A stretch of DNA of 64,000 nt from Nitrospirota bacterium (GCA_021806225.1 JAJZXW010000026.1:50197-114196); one strand, 5' to 3'. Shown: positions 1 through 9,078, counted from the stretch's first letter. Notes: generated by a model from the sequence alone, not told the origin. Numbers and translations: made by a program.

Positions 1-862
1 TTTCCAGAACCCGGCCCATGTAGTCCCGGAAGGAGGGGGCCAGGGCTTCGCTCAGCATCACCGCCTTGCCGGCCACGACATGCATCAGGGGTCCTCCCTG
101 CATCATCGGAAAGACAGCCTTGTCGAGGGCCTTGGCCATCGGCTCGCGGGAGAAGGCCATTCCCCCCCGTGGGCCCCGGAGGGTCTTGTGTGTGGAGGTC
201 GTGACGAAGTCGGCTACCGGGAAGGGGGAGGGATGCAGGCCCGCTGCCACGAGGCCGGCGATGTGGGCCATGTCCACGAGCAGGGTCGCCCCCACTTCAT
301 CGGCGATCGCCCGGAAGGGGGCGAAGTCGATGGTCCGGGGATAGGAGCTGGCTCCGGCGATGATGATTCGCGGCCGGTGCTCCCGGGCCTGGGCCCGGAG
401 ACCGTCGTAGTCTATCAGTCCGGTTTTCGGGTCGACCCCGTAGAAGACCGACTTGTAGTAGTGGCCCGAAAAGGAAACAGGGGATCCGTGGGTCAGATGT
501 CCCCCGTGGGCGAGATTCATGCCGAGGATGGTGTCCCCCGGCTTGATCGACGCAAGATAAACGGCCATGTTGGCCTGGGATCCGGAGTGGGGCTGGACAT
601 TCACATGTTCCGCCCCGAAGAGGGTCCTGGCGCGGGAAATGGCCAGCTCCTCTACCTGGTCTACCGCCTCGCAGCCGGCGTAGTACCGCCGGCCGGGATA
701 GCCCTCGGCGTACTTGTTGGTCATGACCGAGCCGACCGCCTCGAGGATGGAGGGGCTGACATAGTTCTCGGAGGCGATCAGGATCAGGCGATCCTGTTCC
801 CGTTTGACTTCGTTCATGATCGCCTGATAGGTTTCGGGGTCTTTCTGTTCAAGCCAGAACAT
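1..862 (-). CDS. glyA: Serine hydroxymethyltransferase, C-terminus cut by window edge
   Basis: This enzyme interconverts serine and glycine and loads one-carbon units on tetrahydrofolate, using PLP, in the cytoplasm. The ORF track misses it because its stop lies outside the window. Reading the minus strand from the ATG ending at 862 gives [13 protein letters not shown], then [10 protein letters not shown] and [14 protein letters not shown], all hallmarks of the family. The PLP-lysine segment is readable as [14 protein letters not shown]. About 287 of roughly 415 residues are visible. It lies 93 bases downstream of rpiB on the same strand, and the two are probably cotranscribed. Confidence 0.95.
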   Translation of the reverse strand, partial: MFWLEQKDPETYQAIMNEVKREQDRLILIASENYVSPSILEAVGSVMTNKYAEGYPGRRYYAGCEAVDQVEELAISRARTLFGAEHVNVQPHSGSQANMAVYLASIKPGDTILGMNLAHGGHLTHGSPVSFSGHYYKSVFYGVDPKTGLIDYDGLRAQAREHRPRIIIAGASSYPRTIDFAPFRAIADEVGATLLVDMAHIAGLVAAGLHPSPFPVADFVTTSTHKTLRGPRGGMAFSREPMAKALDKAVFPMMQGGPLMHVVAGKAVMLSEALAPSFRDYMGRVLE

Positions 863-955
863 GGAATGTCGGTCCTCTCTCGATGATGGGGCGGACAGGA
901 AAGGTTTTTTCCGTCGGCCGGATGTCTGTGTGCGGGGGATCGTGTTTCAGGAGAA

Positions 956-1420
956 TCACGATCCCTCGAGGCGGGCGACCTTTTCCAGTCGACGGCCGTG
1001 ACGGCCTCCCTCGAAAACGGTCGCCACGAAGATGTCGAACCAGGTGATGGCCTGGTCCGGAGCAATCTCCCGGCCCCCCATGGCGATGATGTTGGCGTTG
1101 TTGTGCTGCCGGGCGAGGCGGGCGGTACTGGCGTTATAAAGAAGTGCCGCGCGAGCGCCATGAATCTTGTTGGCGGCGATGCTCATGCCGATCCCGGTTC
1201 CGCAGACCAGAACGCCCAAAGATCCGGGGTCGGCGACGACCTCCCTGGCCACCTTTTCCGCGTAATCGGGATAATCGACCGACGCGTCGGTGTGGGTTCC
1301 CAGATCCTCGACGGCCAGCCCCCGGTTCTTGGCGTGGGCGAGGAGAATCTCCTTGAGTTCCCGTCCCGCATGGTCGGATCCGAAGTAAAAACGGGAGGGT
1401 GCGGCGCTGACGTTTGACAT
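956..1420 (-). CDS. rpiB: Ribose-5-phosphate isomerase B
   Basis: RpiB interconverts ribose 5-phosphate and ribulose 5-phosphate in the pentose phosphate pathway. The 154-residue product has the family's normal length. It shows FGSDHAGRELKEIL near the N-terminus and the active-site segment VCGTGIGMSIAANKIHGARAAL, whose Cys is the catalytic base in this family. It precedes glyA on the minus strand, a common bacterial pairing. A TATAAT -10 element about 75 bases upstream may be its promoter. The ATG is the first Met of a conserved frame. Confidence 0.93.
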   Translation of the reverse strand: MSNVSAAPSRFYFGSDHAGRELKEILLAHAKNRGLAVEDLGTHTDASVDYPDYAEKVAREVVADPGSLGVLVCGTGIGMSIAANKIHGARAALLYNASTARLARQHNNANIIAMGGREIAPDQAITWFDIFVATVFEGGRHGRRLEKVARLEGS

Positions 1421-1492
1421 GAAGACATCGTTTCGTTTGATTATTGTGGCGACGGGTTTTGCCGGATGACAAATTTACCAGCCTACTTTAAG

Positions 1493-1500
1493 ATTATAAC
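1493..1500. promoter_or_regulatory. Overlapping divergent -10 elements between rpiB and the lipoprotein gene
   Basis: The octamer ATTATAAC reads as TATAAT on the minus strand (1493-1498, towards rpiB) and as TATAAC on the plus strand (1495-1500, towards the lipoprotein). Recognisable -35 hexamers are weak on both sides. A shared, nearly symmetric -10 is a known way to obtain divergent transcription. This is inferred from sequence only. Confidence 0.4.
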
Positions 1501-1574
1501 ATCGAAACGGGCGGGATGCGACCCTGACACCTCCGGGAAAACCCCGGAATTGCCGATGAAGGGATGGATGAAAG

Positions 1575-2048
1575 ATGGAGAAATGGAGGATGCGCATTGC
1601 CGGCCCGGTGGTTCTCGCCCTCCTTTTCCTGTCCGGATGCACCGCGGATGCGTGGAACAATCCCCACGGGCTTCTGGGAGGGCTGTTCTCTCCTTCGAAG
1701 CCGGACTCGTCCCAGACGGTGACACCCTCCAGCTCCGAAACGACGACGAAAAGCCCACATTCCGGCTTCGGGACCGAACTTCAGCCCCCTACCTTTTCCC
1801 ATGTTGTTCCCCTGAGCGAGGGGGACGGCATCTATCTCGAGTGGCGGCGCGTAAGCGATGTCACAGACTATCTCGTCTATAACGGCAATCGCCTGGTCGA
1901 AGACGTCCCGACAAACCAGGTTCGGATCACGGGACTCCTCCCCTGCACCCCCTACCAGTTCCGGATTTACAGCTCCAACGGAAAACGCGTCTCCAAAAAC
2001 AGCCTTCTTGTGCGGGTCCACACCCGGGGTTGCCTCCGCACCCCCTAG
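1575..2048 (+). CDS. Lipoprotein with a fibronectin-III-like C-terminal segment
   Basis: The 157-residue protein begins with a basic n-region and a hydrophobic stretch ending in the lipobox LFLSGC, so Cys22 is the likely lipidation site. A low-complexity Ser/Thr/Pro linker follows. The C-terminal part (about residues 85-150) has the pattern of a fibronectin type III strand set: IYLEWRRVSDVTDYLVY and TGLLPCTPYQFRIYS. The function is unknown. It would sit in the cell envelope. It stands alone on the plus strand between rpiB and the kinase pair and ends 16 bases before the convergent kinase gene. Confidence 0.75.
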   Translation: MEKWRMRIAGPVVLALLFLSGCTADAWNNPHGLLGGLFSPSKPDSSQTVTPSSSETTTKSPHSGFGTELQPPTFSHVVPLSEGDGIYLEWRRVSDVTDYLVYNGNRLVEDVPTNQVRITGLLPCTPYQFRIYSSNGKRVSKNSLLVRVHTRGCLRTP

Positions 2049-2064
2049 CGTCTTTCCGGATCCG

Positions 2065-2727
2065 TCAGGAGAGGGAGCGGATGATCGGGCCCATGAGACG
2101 CCGCATCCGGGACTGGGTCCGTTCGAGGCTCAGGGTCGCGTCCACCACATGGAAGCCGTAATCCTCTTTCATGGACTCGTATTCCGAAAGAACGCGAGAC
2201 TGAAAAAGAGTGTAGGATTCCCGGGGGTTCGGGGAGAGATTCATGTCCATTCCCGCCTCGTAAAACTTGATGGGGCGCGTCCGGGTGATGCGCTGGTAGG
2301 AGGTCTCGGGGTCGACCCGGAAGAAGAAGGTCAGGTCCGGAACGATGGCGAAGCTGAAATTCGAGACGAGCCATTTTCTGGGGATTCCCCGGGCGCAGTC
2401 CCGGGCGATGGCGGTGAAGATGTACCGGTCGGACAGGACGACCATTCCTGCCTCCATGGCCGGAAGAATCTCGTATGTGTACCGGAAGCTGAAGTCGGCG
2501 GCATGGAGCAGGCTGAACGCGTAAGGTGTCAGGACCTGCTTCTTCTTGGCCTTGCGGATGACGGGGGAAATGTCGGGGCTCGAGTTCCAGGAGCTCTTGA
2601 GAACGCCGAAGCCCCGGGACTGGAGATAGTCGGCGAGAAGATCCATCTGGGTGGACTTCCCCGATCCGTCGATTCCCTCGACGACGACGAGGCGTCCCGG
2701 ATAGGAATGTGGAGGCGTGTGGCTCAC
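2065..2727 (-). CDS. Thymidylate-kinase-like P-loop kinase, second of a tandem pair
   Basis: The 220-residue protein has a P-loop VVEGIDGSGKSTQMDLLADYL near its N-terminus and a DRY-type motif (LSDRYIFTAIARD), both typical of dTMP kinases. The annotated ORF is longer, but homology begins at VSHTPPHSYPGRLVVVEG. I chose the GTG at 2727, which overlaps the TGA of the upstream kinase (GTGA). It is clearly related to its neighbour (shared YEAGMDMNLS, KFY/FDYYEAG and AADF segments), so the pair arose by duplication. It could be the housekeeping tmk or a kinase of another nucleotide or small phosphate compound; no other tmk is in the window. Confidence 0.8.
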   Translation of the reverse strand: MSHTPPHSYPGRLVVVEGIDGSGKSTQMDLLADYLQSRGFGVLKSSWNSSPDISPVIRKAKKKQVLTPYAFSLLHAADFSFRYTYEILPAMEAGMVVLSDRYIFTAIARDCARGIPRKWLVSNFSFAIVPDLTFFFRVDPETSYQRITRTRPIKFYEAGMDMNLSPNPRESYTLFQSRVLSEYESMKEDYGFHVVDATLSLERTQSRMRRLMGPIIRSLS

Positions 2728-3422
2728 CGGATCCCTTCCAAAAGATCCCCCCCCTTCCGGTGGGCGACCAGCAGGGTGTCGATCTTCGTCCGCAGGGATT
2801 TTTGCTGGCGGTGGATCGGGGCCATGGCGTCGATGGTCTCCATTCCGTGCTTCCTGGCCATTTCCCGATAGAGCTCGATGAGCCGGCGCTGGTAGATGAC
2901 GAAGGAGTCCTTTTTGCGGCTCGAAAGATTCATGTCCATTCCCGCCTCGTAGTAGTCGAAGAAGCGCTCCTGCCGGGTCTTCCAGTGGATTCTCTCGAGG
3001 AGGGACTCGACCGGCAGATCGAGGTAGAAGGTCTTGGCCGGAGCGAGGGCGAAGTCGAAAATGTTCGCGATCCATTCCGGGGCGATTCCCCGAAGGATGG
3101 CCCGGCCGAAGACGGTGTAGACGTACTGCTCGGCGATCACGAGCTGCCCGGCCTCGAGCGCCGGAATGATCTGGTGCTCGAAGCGGTCGACGAAGTCGGC
3201 GGCATAGAGAAAGCTGAATGTGAGGGGGTCGAGAAAGTTCTGCTGCTTGAGGTCGGAGATGGCCCGGCGGATGAGCTCGACGGTGTTGCAGGCGGAGACG
3301 ACCACCGCCACCCCTCGCGACAGATAATAGTGCTTCAGAAGTTCGGCCTGTGTGGTTTTTCCCGATCCGTCGGTGCCTTCGATGGCGATCAGGAGTCCGG
3401 GATACTGGGAGGTCCGTTCCAA
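2724..3422 (-). CDS. Thymidylate-kinase-like P-loop kinase, first of a tandem pair
   Basis: This 232-residue protein carries the P-loop IAIEGTDGSGKTTQAELLKHY. Where its partner has the DRY motif, this copy reads VIAEQYVYTVFGR, so the Asp-Arg pair is replaced by Glu-Gln. That is unusual for a working dTMP kinase and suggests a changed substrate or a regulatory role. The start is TTG at 3422, with AAGGA about nine bases upstream. A TTGACT-N17-TAGCTT promoter lies just upstream. Translation is coupled to the downstream paralogue through a GTGA overlap. Confidence 0.8.
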   Translation of the reverse strand: MERTSQYPGLLIAIEGTDGSGKTTQAELLKHYYLSRGVAVVVSACNTVELIRRAISDLKQQNFLDPLTFSFLYAADFVDRFEHQIIPALEAGQLVIAEQYVYTVFGRAILRGIAPEWIANIFDFALAPAKTFYLDLPVESLLERIHWKTRQERFFDYYEAGMDMNLSSRKKDSFVIYQRRLIELYREMARKHGMETIDAMAPIHRQQKSLRTKIDTLLVAHRKGGDLLEGIR

Positions 3423-3476
3423 CAGGAATTTTCCTTGGAGAGTGGGTGGTGTGCCCGGTCCGGGGCTCGATACAAA

Positions 3477-3505
3477 AAGCTATCAGCCACGACCGGTAAA
3501 GTCAA
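3477..3505 (-). promoter_or_regulatory. Sigma-70-like promoter for the kinase pair
   Basis: On the minus strand TTGACT (3505-3500) is followed after exactly 17 bases by TAGCTT (3482-3477). The -35 is near consensus and the -10 is weak. It lies 55 bases upstream of the first kinase start. Confidence 0.5.
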
Positions 3506-3541
3506 GCAAGAGAGATCCCTCCCGCCCCGGTCGTGGCCGGC

Positions 3542-3570
3542 TTGCATTCCGTTTTCGCCGGGGGTATAGT
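3542..3570 (+). promoter_or_regulatory. Sigma-70-like promoter for the hydrogenase operon
   Basis: TTGCAT at 3542-3547 is followed after exactly 17 bases by TATAGT at 3565-3570. This leaves a leader of about 170 bases before hyaA. I saw no good -24/-12 sigma-54 element in the same gap. The gap from 3423 to 3747 otherwise holds only this promoter, the divergent one and the hyaA ribosome binding site GAGGAGGG. Confidence 0.55.
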
Positions 3571-3747
3571 TCGGGCGGAAACATTTTATCGGCCTGGGGC
3601 TCCGTTTCCGGCCTGTTCCCTTCTTCTCTTCCCTACCGGCAATGAAGCCGGGTCGCCTTTCAATTCAAGCGTCATCGAAGACGCCACACCGTTCATTCAC
3701 GGAAAAATCCGTTCCTGGGAGAAATCCCGCTTCACCGAGGAGGGACC

Positions 3748-4842
3748 ATGTCCGAGACTGTCTACGAGGTCATGCGGAGCCAGGGAATCACCCGAAGAAG
3801 CTTTCTCAAGTTCTGCAGCGTCATGGCCGCCGGCCTGTCGCTGGGGCCGGCCTATGTCTACGACATCGCACGGGCCCTTGAAACCAAGCCACGCCTCCCC
3901 GTCCTCTGGCTGCACGGACTCGAGTGCACCTGCTGCAGCGAATCCTTCATCCGTTCTTCCCATCCCCTGGCCAAGGATGTCATCCTGTCGATGATCTCGC
4001 TGGACTACGACGACACCCTCATGGCGGCGGCGGGCTTCCAGGCGGAGGCCTGCATCGACGATATCATGCAGAAATATCCCGGGGAATACATCCTGGCCGT
4101 CGAGGGGAATCCTCCGTTAAACGAGGACGGGATGTACTGCATCGTCGGAGGAAAACCTTTCGTCGAGCAGCTCAGGCGGGTCGCCGCGAAGGCCAAGGCC
4201 GTCATCGCGTGGGGCTCCTGTGCCTCGTGGGGATGCGTCCAGGCCGCGAAACCCAATCCGACACAGGCCACGCCCATCCACAAGGTCCTGACCGACCACC
4301 CGGTGATCAAGATCCCCGGGTGTCCCCCCATCGCCGAGGTGATGACCGGCGTCATCACCTACATCACCGCCTTCGGACGGCTTCCCGACCTCGACAGGGA
4401 AGGGCGTCCCAAGATGTTCTACAGCCAGCGAATCCACGACAAGTGCTATCGGCGGCCCAATTTCGACGCGGGCCAGTACGTCGAACGGTGGGACGACGAG
4501 GGGGCCCGGAAGGGCTATTGCCTTTACAAGGTCGGATGCAAGGGGCCGGTGACCTACAACGCCTGTTCGACGATCGGCTGGAACAACGGCGTCTCCTTCC
4601 CGATCAAGTCCGGCCACGGATGCATCGGGTGTTCCGAGAAGGATTTCTGGGACAATGGGCCTTTCTACAAGCATCTGTCCAACCTCGACGGCTTCGGGGT
4701 CGAGGCCGACGCCGACACCATCGGGATGGTCGCACTGGGGGCGGCGGGCGCCGGAGTGGCGGCCCATGCGGTCCTCACAGGGATACGAAAACCTGGACAG
4801 GAAGAGGGTCAGGACCGGCCCGGGGACAAGGGACAGGGTTGA
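3748..4842 (+). CDS. hyaA: [NiFe] uptake hydrogenase small subunit, oxygen-tolerant type
   Basis: This is the electron-transferring iron-sulfur subunit of a membrane-bound hydrogenase. It has a twin-arginine signal (RRSFLK at residues 16-21), so it is exported folded together with the large subunit. Proximal-cluster cysteines are Cys60, 62, 63 (LECTCCSES), 158 and 163 (GSCASWGC) and 192 (PGCPP). The two supernumerary Cys at 62 and 163 are the signature of the [4Fe-3S] cluster of oxygen-tolerant group 1d enzymes. Distal-cluster ligands are His230, Cys233, Cys258 and Cys264; medial-cluster ligands are Cys273, Cys292 and Cys295. A C-terminal hydrophobic segment (about 324-345) anchors it to the membrane. 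The ribosome binding site is GAGGAGGG. Confidence 0.97.
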   Translation: MSETVYEVMRSQGITRRSFLKFCSVMAAGLSLGPAYVYDIARALETKPRLPVLWLHGLECTCCSESFIRSSHPLAKDVILSMISLDYDDTLMAAAGFQAEACIDDIMQKYPGEYILAVEGNPPLNEDGMYCIVGGKPFVEQLRRVAAKAKAVIAWGSCASWGCVQAAKPNPTQATPIHKVLTDHPVIKIPGCPPIAEVMTGVITYITAFGRLPDLDREGRPKMFYSQRIHDKCYRRPNFDAGQYVERWDDEGARKGYCLYKVGCKGPVTYNACSTIGWNNGVSFPIKSGHGCIGCSEKDFWDNGPFYKHLSNLDGFGVEADADTIGMVALGAAGAGVAAHAVLTGIRKPGQEEGQDRPGDKGQG

Positions 4843-4875
4843 CCGAGGTCGACGACAAGGGAAGGAGCACATTCC

Positions 4876-6669
4876 ATGAGTGTCTATGAAACGCAGGGAT
4901 TCCGCCTCGACAACTCGGGGCGGCGGGTCGTGGTCGACCCCGTCACCCGGATCGAGGGCCATCTGAGGTGCGAGGTCAACATCGACCACGACAACGTGAT
5001 CCGGAACGCGGTCAGCTCGGGAACCATGTGGCGGGGGATCGAGACGATCCTGAAGGGAAGGGATCCCCGCGATGCCTGGGCCTTCACCCAGCGGATCTGC
5101 GGGGTCTGCACGGGGGTTCATGCCCTGGTCTCTGTGCGGACGGTGGAGGATAGCTTGGGGATCCGGATCCCCGAAAACGCGAACATCATCCGGAACCTCA
5201 TGCACGCCACACTTTTCGCCCAGGACCATCTGGTCCACTTCTACCATCTTCACGCCATGGACTGGGTGGATGTTCCGGATGCGCTCAAGGCCGATCCCCG
5301 CGAGACCTCCGCGATCGCCCAGAAAATTTCGCGCTGGCCGAATTCCTCTCCGGGATATTTCCGGGACGTCCAGAACCGCCTCAAAAAATTTGTCGAGTCG
5401 GGACAGCTGGGACCCTTCGCCAACGGATACTGGGGCAACGCCTCCTACCGGCTCCCTTCGGCGGTCAACCTCCTGGCGGTGACGCATTATCTCGAGGCGC
5501 TCGACTTCCAGAAGGATATCGTCAAGATCCAGACCATCTTCGGGGGAAAGAACCCCCACCCCAACTGGCTGGTGGGAGGCGTTCCGTGCGCGATCAACAT
5601 CGACGGGGATCTTGCGGCCGGAGCGCCCCTCAACATGGAGCGTCTGAACTTCGTCTCGTCCATCATCGACCGGACGATCGCCTTCATCGACCAGGTCTAC
5701 ATTCCGGATCTCGTCGCCATCGCGTCCTATTACAAGAACTGGCTCTACGGAGCCGGCCTGTCGGGACAGAATGTCCTGGCTTACGGGGATTTTCCCGACC
5801 GGGCCAACAATGACAGTCCCGACAACCTGCTTCTTCCCCGCGGGGCCATCGTGAACGGAGATCTCTCCACCGTTCATCCCGTCGATCTCCGCAACCCCGA
5901 AGAGGTGAAGGAGTACGTCGTCCATTCCTGGTACCGCTATCCTGACGAGACGAAGGGCCTTCATCCCTGGGACGGAATCACCGATCCCCACTACGTTCTT
6001 GGGAAGAAGGCGAAAGGGACGCCCACCGACATCCAGGAGCTCGACGAGGAGGGAAAGTATTCCTTCATCAAGGCCCCCCGCTGGAAGGGCCACGCCATGG
6101 AGGTCGGCCCCCTGGCCCGCTGGATCGTCGGCTACGCCCTGAAAAAACCGGAGTTCAAGGAGCCTGTCGACAATCTGCTCGGAACGCTTGGCCTCCCGGT
6201 TTCGGCGCTCTTCTCCACCCTGGGGAGAACGGCAGCCCGGGGACTCGAGGCCTCCTGGGCCGCCCACAAGATGCGGTATTTCCACGACCGGCTCATGGCC
6301 AACATCCGGGCCGGGGACACGTCGACCGCCAACACCGAAAAATGGGAGCCGTCCACATGGTCCCGGGAGTGCAAGGGGGTGGGGTCCGGCGAAGCGCCAC
6401 GAGGCGCCCTCGCTCACTGGATCCGGATCCGGGACGAAAAGATCGAAAATTACCAGGCCGTGGTCCCCACGACCTGGAATGCCTCTCCCCGCGATCCGAA
6501 GGGCCAGATCGGGGCCTACGAGGCGGCTCTCCTGAATACTCCGCTCTCGAACCCGAAGCAGCCGCTCGAGATCCTGCGGACACTGCACAGCTTCGATCCC
6601 TGCCTGGCCTGTTCGACCCACATCATGGGCCCGGCCGGCGAACCCCTTCACAGCGTCAAGGTCTGCTAG
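4876..6669 (+). CDS. hyaB: [NiFe] uptake hydrogenase large subunit
   Basis: This catalytic subunit splits H2 at a Ni-Fe(CN)2CO centre. The N-terminal L1 motif is [10 protein letters not shown] (Cys75, Cys78) and the C-terminal L2 motif is DPCLACSTH (Cys576, Cys579). After nickel insertion the HyaD protease should cut behind His582 and release the 15-residue tail [15 protein letters not shown]. At 597 residues the length is normal for group 1. It has no signal of its own and travels with HyaA through the Tat system. It follows hyaA by 33 bases. Confidence 0.97.
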   Translation: MSVYETQGFRLDNSGRRVVVDPVTRIEGHLRCEVNIDHDNVIRNAVSSGTMWRGIETILKGRDPRDAWAFTQRICGVCTGVHALVSVRTVEDSLGIRIPENANIIRNLMHATLFAQDHLVHFYHLHAMDWVDVPDALKADPRETSAIAQKISRWPNSSPGYFRDVQNRLKKFVESGQLGPFANGYWGNASYRLPSAVNLLAVTHYLEALDFQKDIVKIQTIFGGKNPHPNWLVGGVPCAINIDGDLAAGAPLNMERLNFVSSIIDRTIAFIDQVYIPDLVAIASYYKNWLYGAGLSGQNVLAYGDFPDRANNDSPDNLLLPRGAIVNGDLSTVHPVDLRNPEEVKEYVVHSWYRYPDETKGLHPWDGITDPHYVLGKKAKGTPTDIQELDEEGKYSFIKAPRWKGHAMEVGPLARWIVGYALKKPEFKEPVDNLLGTLGLPVSALFSTLGRTAARGLEASWAAHKMRYFHDRLMANIRAGDTSTANTEKWEPSTWSRECKGVGSGEAPRGALAHWIRIRDEKIENYQAVVPTTWNASPRDPKGQIGAYEAALLNTPLSNPKQPLEILRTLHSFDPCLACSTHIMGPAGEPLHSVKVC

Positions 6670-6687
6670 GACAGACGGGAGGGATAA

Positions 6688-7392
6688 ATGAGAAGACGCG
6701 AACACGGGGAGTTCCTGACAGCCCCCGAGGACGAACGGGGCAGCTTCTATGTCTATGAGGCCCCCGTGCGGCTCTGGCACTGGATCAACGCCGGCTCGAT
6801 CATCGCCCTGGCCGCGACCGGCCTCCTGATCGCCCATCCCTTCCCGAGCCTCATGGGAGAGGCCAGCCACCACTTCCTGATGGGGGATGTCCGCTTTGTC
6901 CATTTCGTGGCCGCATGGCTCTTCGGGGGAGGCTTCCTGGTCCGGTTCCTCTGGGCCCTTGCGGGAAACACCTATTCCCGGGAACTCTTTCATTTGCCAC
7001 TGGGCGACCGTTCCTGGTGGGGCTCGCTCGCCTATGAGGCCCGCTGGAACCTCTTTCTCGAGAAGCGGGCCCGAAAATACTATGGTCACAACCCCCTGGC
7101 CCAGCTGTCCATGTTCGTTTTCTTCGTCCTGGGCAGCCTGCTCATGATTCTCACGGGGGGAGCCCTCTATGCCGAAGGTCTTGGAGACGGCTCCTGGGCC
7201 GACCGTCTTTTCGGATGGGTCACCCCCCTTGTCGGTCAGCCCCAAGATCTCCGGACGCTTCACCATCTGGGAATGTGGATCATCCTCGTCTTCGTGGTCG
7301 GGCACATCTACATGGCCGTACGCGAGGATATCGTGGGCCGGCAGACCTCGGTCGGGACGATGATCAGCGGCTTCAGGATCTTCCGGAAGTAG
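6688..7392 (+). CDS. hyaC: Hydrogenase cytochrome b subunit
   Basis: The 234-residue integral membrane protein has four hydrophobic segments and the typical opening YEAPVRLWHWINAGSIIALAATG. Its His residues, including WHW, HFVAAW and LHHLGMW, are candidate ligands of two b hemes. Its role is to accept electrons from the distal cluster of HyaA and pass them to the quinone pool. The C-terminal GHIYMAVREDIVGRQTSVGTMISG is characteristic of the HyaC/HupC/HoxZ family. It follows hyaB by 18 bases. Confidence 0.95.
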   Translation: MRRREHGEFLTAPEDERGSFYVYEAPVRLWHWINAGSIIALAATGLLIAHPFPSLMGEASHHFLMGDVRFVHFVAAWLFGGGFLVRFLWALAGNTYSRELFHLPLGDRSWWGSLAYEARWNLFLEKRARKYYGHNPLAQLSMFVFFVLGSLLMILTGGALYAEGLGDGSWADRLFGWVTPLVGQPQDLRTLHHLGMWIILVFVVGHIYMAVREDIVGRQTSVGTMISGFRIFRK

Positions 7393-7403
7393 CGGAGGAA
7401 AGG

Positions 7404-7964
7404 GTGGAGAAAAATCTCCCGTCCGGGAGACGGATCCTTGTTCTGGGAATCGGCAACCTCCTTTGGGCCGACGAAGGGTTCGGGGTTCGTGCGGTCGAAG
7501 CCTTCGGGCGAACCTTTGATCTTCCCGCCTCCGTCCTCCTCATGGACGGAGGCACCCAGGGACTCCTGCTGATGCCCCATATCCAGGAGGCCACCCATCT
7601 TCTGATCTTCGATGCGGTCGACTTCGGACAGCCGCCCGGGACGATGGTCCTCAGAAGGAACGAGGAGGTTCCGGCCTATCTTCACTCGGGAAAGATGAGC
7701 CTTCACCAGACGGGCTTCCAGGAGGTGCTGGCCTTGTGTGATCTATTGGGCAGCCGTCCACCGGAGATGGCCCTCATCGGCCTCCAGCCCCTGGACTGGG
7801 ATACCTTCGGAGGTGATCTGACCGCCGTGGCAAGAGACAGCCTTCCGCCGGCCCTTGATCTGGCGAAAGCGGTTCTCCGGGAGTGGGGAGCCGAACCCCG
7901 GCTCCGCCGGGACGGGACCCCCGGAGAGTTTCTGTTTCCCCGGGCTCTTCAGTCATCCGTCTAG
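7404..7964 (+). CDS. hyaD: Hydrogenase maturation endopeptidase (M52 family)
   Basis: HyaD removes the C-terminal peptide of HyaB after nickel insertion. It has the motif ILVLGIGNLLWADEGFGVRAVEAF, whose acidic residue (Glu in DEG) is a nickel-sensing ligand in this family. Asp of DGGTQG and His of SLHQTGF complete the usual set. The track ORF begins upstream inside hyaC; I chose the GTG at 7404, preceded by GCGGAGGAAAG, giving 186 residues. It is specific to the group 1 hydrogenase encoded just upstream. Confidence 0.93.
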   Translation: MEKNLPSGRRILVLGIGNLLWADEGFGVRAVEAFGRTFDLPASVLLMDGGTQGLLLMPHIQEATHLLIFDAVDFGQPPGTMVLRRNEEVPAYLHSGKMSLHQTGFQEVLALCDLLGSRPPEMALIGLQPLDWDTFGGDLTAVARDSLPPALDLAKAVLREWGAEPRLRRDGTPGEFLFPRALQSSV

Positions 7965-7978
7965 AAAGGGATCAGGCC

Positions 7979-8275
7979 GTGTGTCTCGGACTCCCCATGC
8001 GCGTGATCACTCCCTCCTCCGAATTTTCCCTCCAGGCGACCTGCGAGGGACGGGGGGAGCGGCGCGTCGTCAATCTCGCACTTGTCGGTCCCCAGAGCGA
8101 AGGAAGCTGGGTCCTTGTCTTTTCCGACCACGCCCGGCGTGTCCTGGACCGGGAAGAGGCCCGGCAGATCGACCTGGCCCTCGACGCCTTGGCCGCGGCC
8201 GTTTCGGGGGAGACGGATTTCGACAGATTTTTTCCGGGACTTCCCTCCGCCCTGGACAGGAGGGAGCAAGGATGA
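7979..8275 (+). CDS. hupF: HupF/HypC-family hydrogenase chaperone
   Basis: A HypC paralogue of 98 residues that begins with the family's invariant N-terminus, here GTG-TGT-CTC-GGA giving (M)CLGLPMRV; the Cys after the initiator is the functional one. The segment WVLVFSDHARRVLDREEA matches the end of the HypC fold. The predicted extension after about residue 75 fits HupF/HoxL, which in oxygen-tolerant systems protects or delivers the iron cofactor to the large subunit. The track ORF starts further upstream within hyaD; the Cys-2 rule decides the start. It overlaps the next gene by ATGA. Confidence 0.85.
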   Translation: MCLGLPMRVITPSSEFSLQATCEGRGERRVVNLALVGPQSEGSWVLVFSDHARRVLDREEARQIDLALDALAAAVSGETDFDRFFPGLPSALDRREQG

Positions 8276-9078
8276 CCGGCCGGCCCACGGAGGAACGTCC
8301 GGAAGGGGAGCCGGTCACCCGCGCCCTGTTCTCGGCCCTCGAAAGAGTGGGTGCGGCTCTCGAACGGGCCTCGACCTCCCCCGCTCTTCCTGAGCGGCCC
8401 GAACTGGGGAATCTGACCCCCGACGAGCGCCGGAGGCTCGTCACCCTCCTGGGGGATGGTGAGATCTCCGGAACCGTCCAGTCCTTTGGCGGTGAAGCCG
8501 GAGGCCCCCTTTATCTTCGGGAATCGATCCACCCGGGGATCTGGCTGGTGGGGTCGAAGCCGGAGAATGGCGACGGGGTGGTTCTGTCCCATATCGAGGT
8601 CGGGAGGGCGCCCGGGATCCTGATTCAGACACCGGAGCCTTCCCCCTTCCTCGAATCGGGCGGCCTTGCCTCCGATGACCCGGTCGCTGACCGGCTTCGG
8701 CCGGGGCTCATGAACGCCCTGCCACTTCTGAAGGAAGCGTCCCACCATCTTGCGGAACACTCTCCGGACAAAAAGAACCACCGGATCTTTCTCAACAAGC
8801 TTCCTCTCTCGGAAGGGGACGCCGAATGGATCGACCGGGTCTGCGCGGGGGGGCGCATCGCCCTGGCGTCGAAGGGATACGGGGACTGCCGTGTGCTGTC
8901 GACCGGTTTTTCAGGGTTGTGGCGGGTCCTCTACAGGAATCCCGAGGGAATCCCCCTTCTCGACGCTCTTTGCGTCGCCGACATTCCCGACGAGGTCGCC
9001 GCCGCCCCGGAAGATGTCTCCCAGTCCCTCTCGGACTATCGGGACTTTCTGGAATGGGTCGCCCGGGACCTGTCGTGA
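8272..9078 (+). CDS. hupH: HyaF/HupH-family hydrogenase assembly protein
   Basis: The 268-residue protein resembles HupH/HyaF/HoxQ, needed for assembly or quality control of the small subunit in group 1 hydrogenases. Two related modules are visible: residues about 45-130 (LLGDGEISGTVQSFG, HPGIWLVGSK) and about 165-265 (FLNKLPLSEGDAEWIDRV, FSGLWRVLYRN). This is the tandem layout known for HyaF. The start ATG overlaps the hupF stop, which rules out the much longer track ORF. The molecular activity of the family is still uncertain. Confidence 0.82.
   Translation: MTGRPTEERPEGEPVTRALFSALERVGAALERASTSPALPERPELGNLTPDERRRLVTLLGDGEISGTVQSFGGEAGGPLYLRESIHPGIWLVGSKPENGDGVVLSHIEVGRAPGILIQTPEPSPFLESGGLASDDPVADRLRPGLMNALPLLKEASHHLAEHSPDKKNHRIFLNKLPLSEGDAEWIDRVCAGGRIALASKGYGDCRVLSTGFSGLWRVLYRNPEGIPLLDALCVADIPDEVAAAPEDVSQSLSDYRDFLEWVARDLS

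Noticed and set aside
3423-3747. A sigma-54 promoter for the hydrogenase operon
   Set aside because: A TGGCCGGCTTGCA string is present near 3535, but the GG-GC spacing is too short for a -24/-12 element; a sigma-70-like promoter fits better.
4117-7305. A 1062-codon open frame on the minus strand, antisense to hyaA-hyaC
   Set aside because: It mirrors the codon bias of the real plus-strand genes, has no recognisable domain and covers three certain genes. It is a GC-driven shadow.
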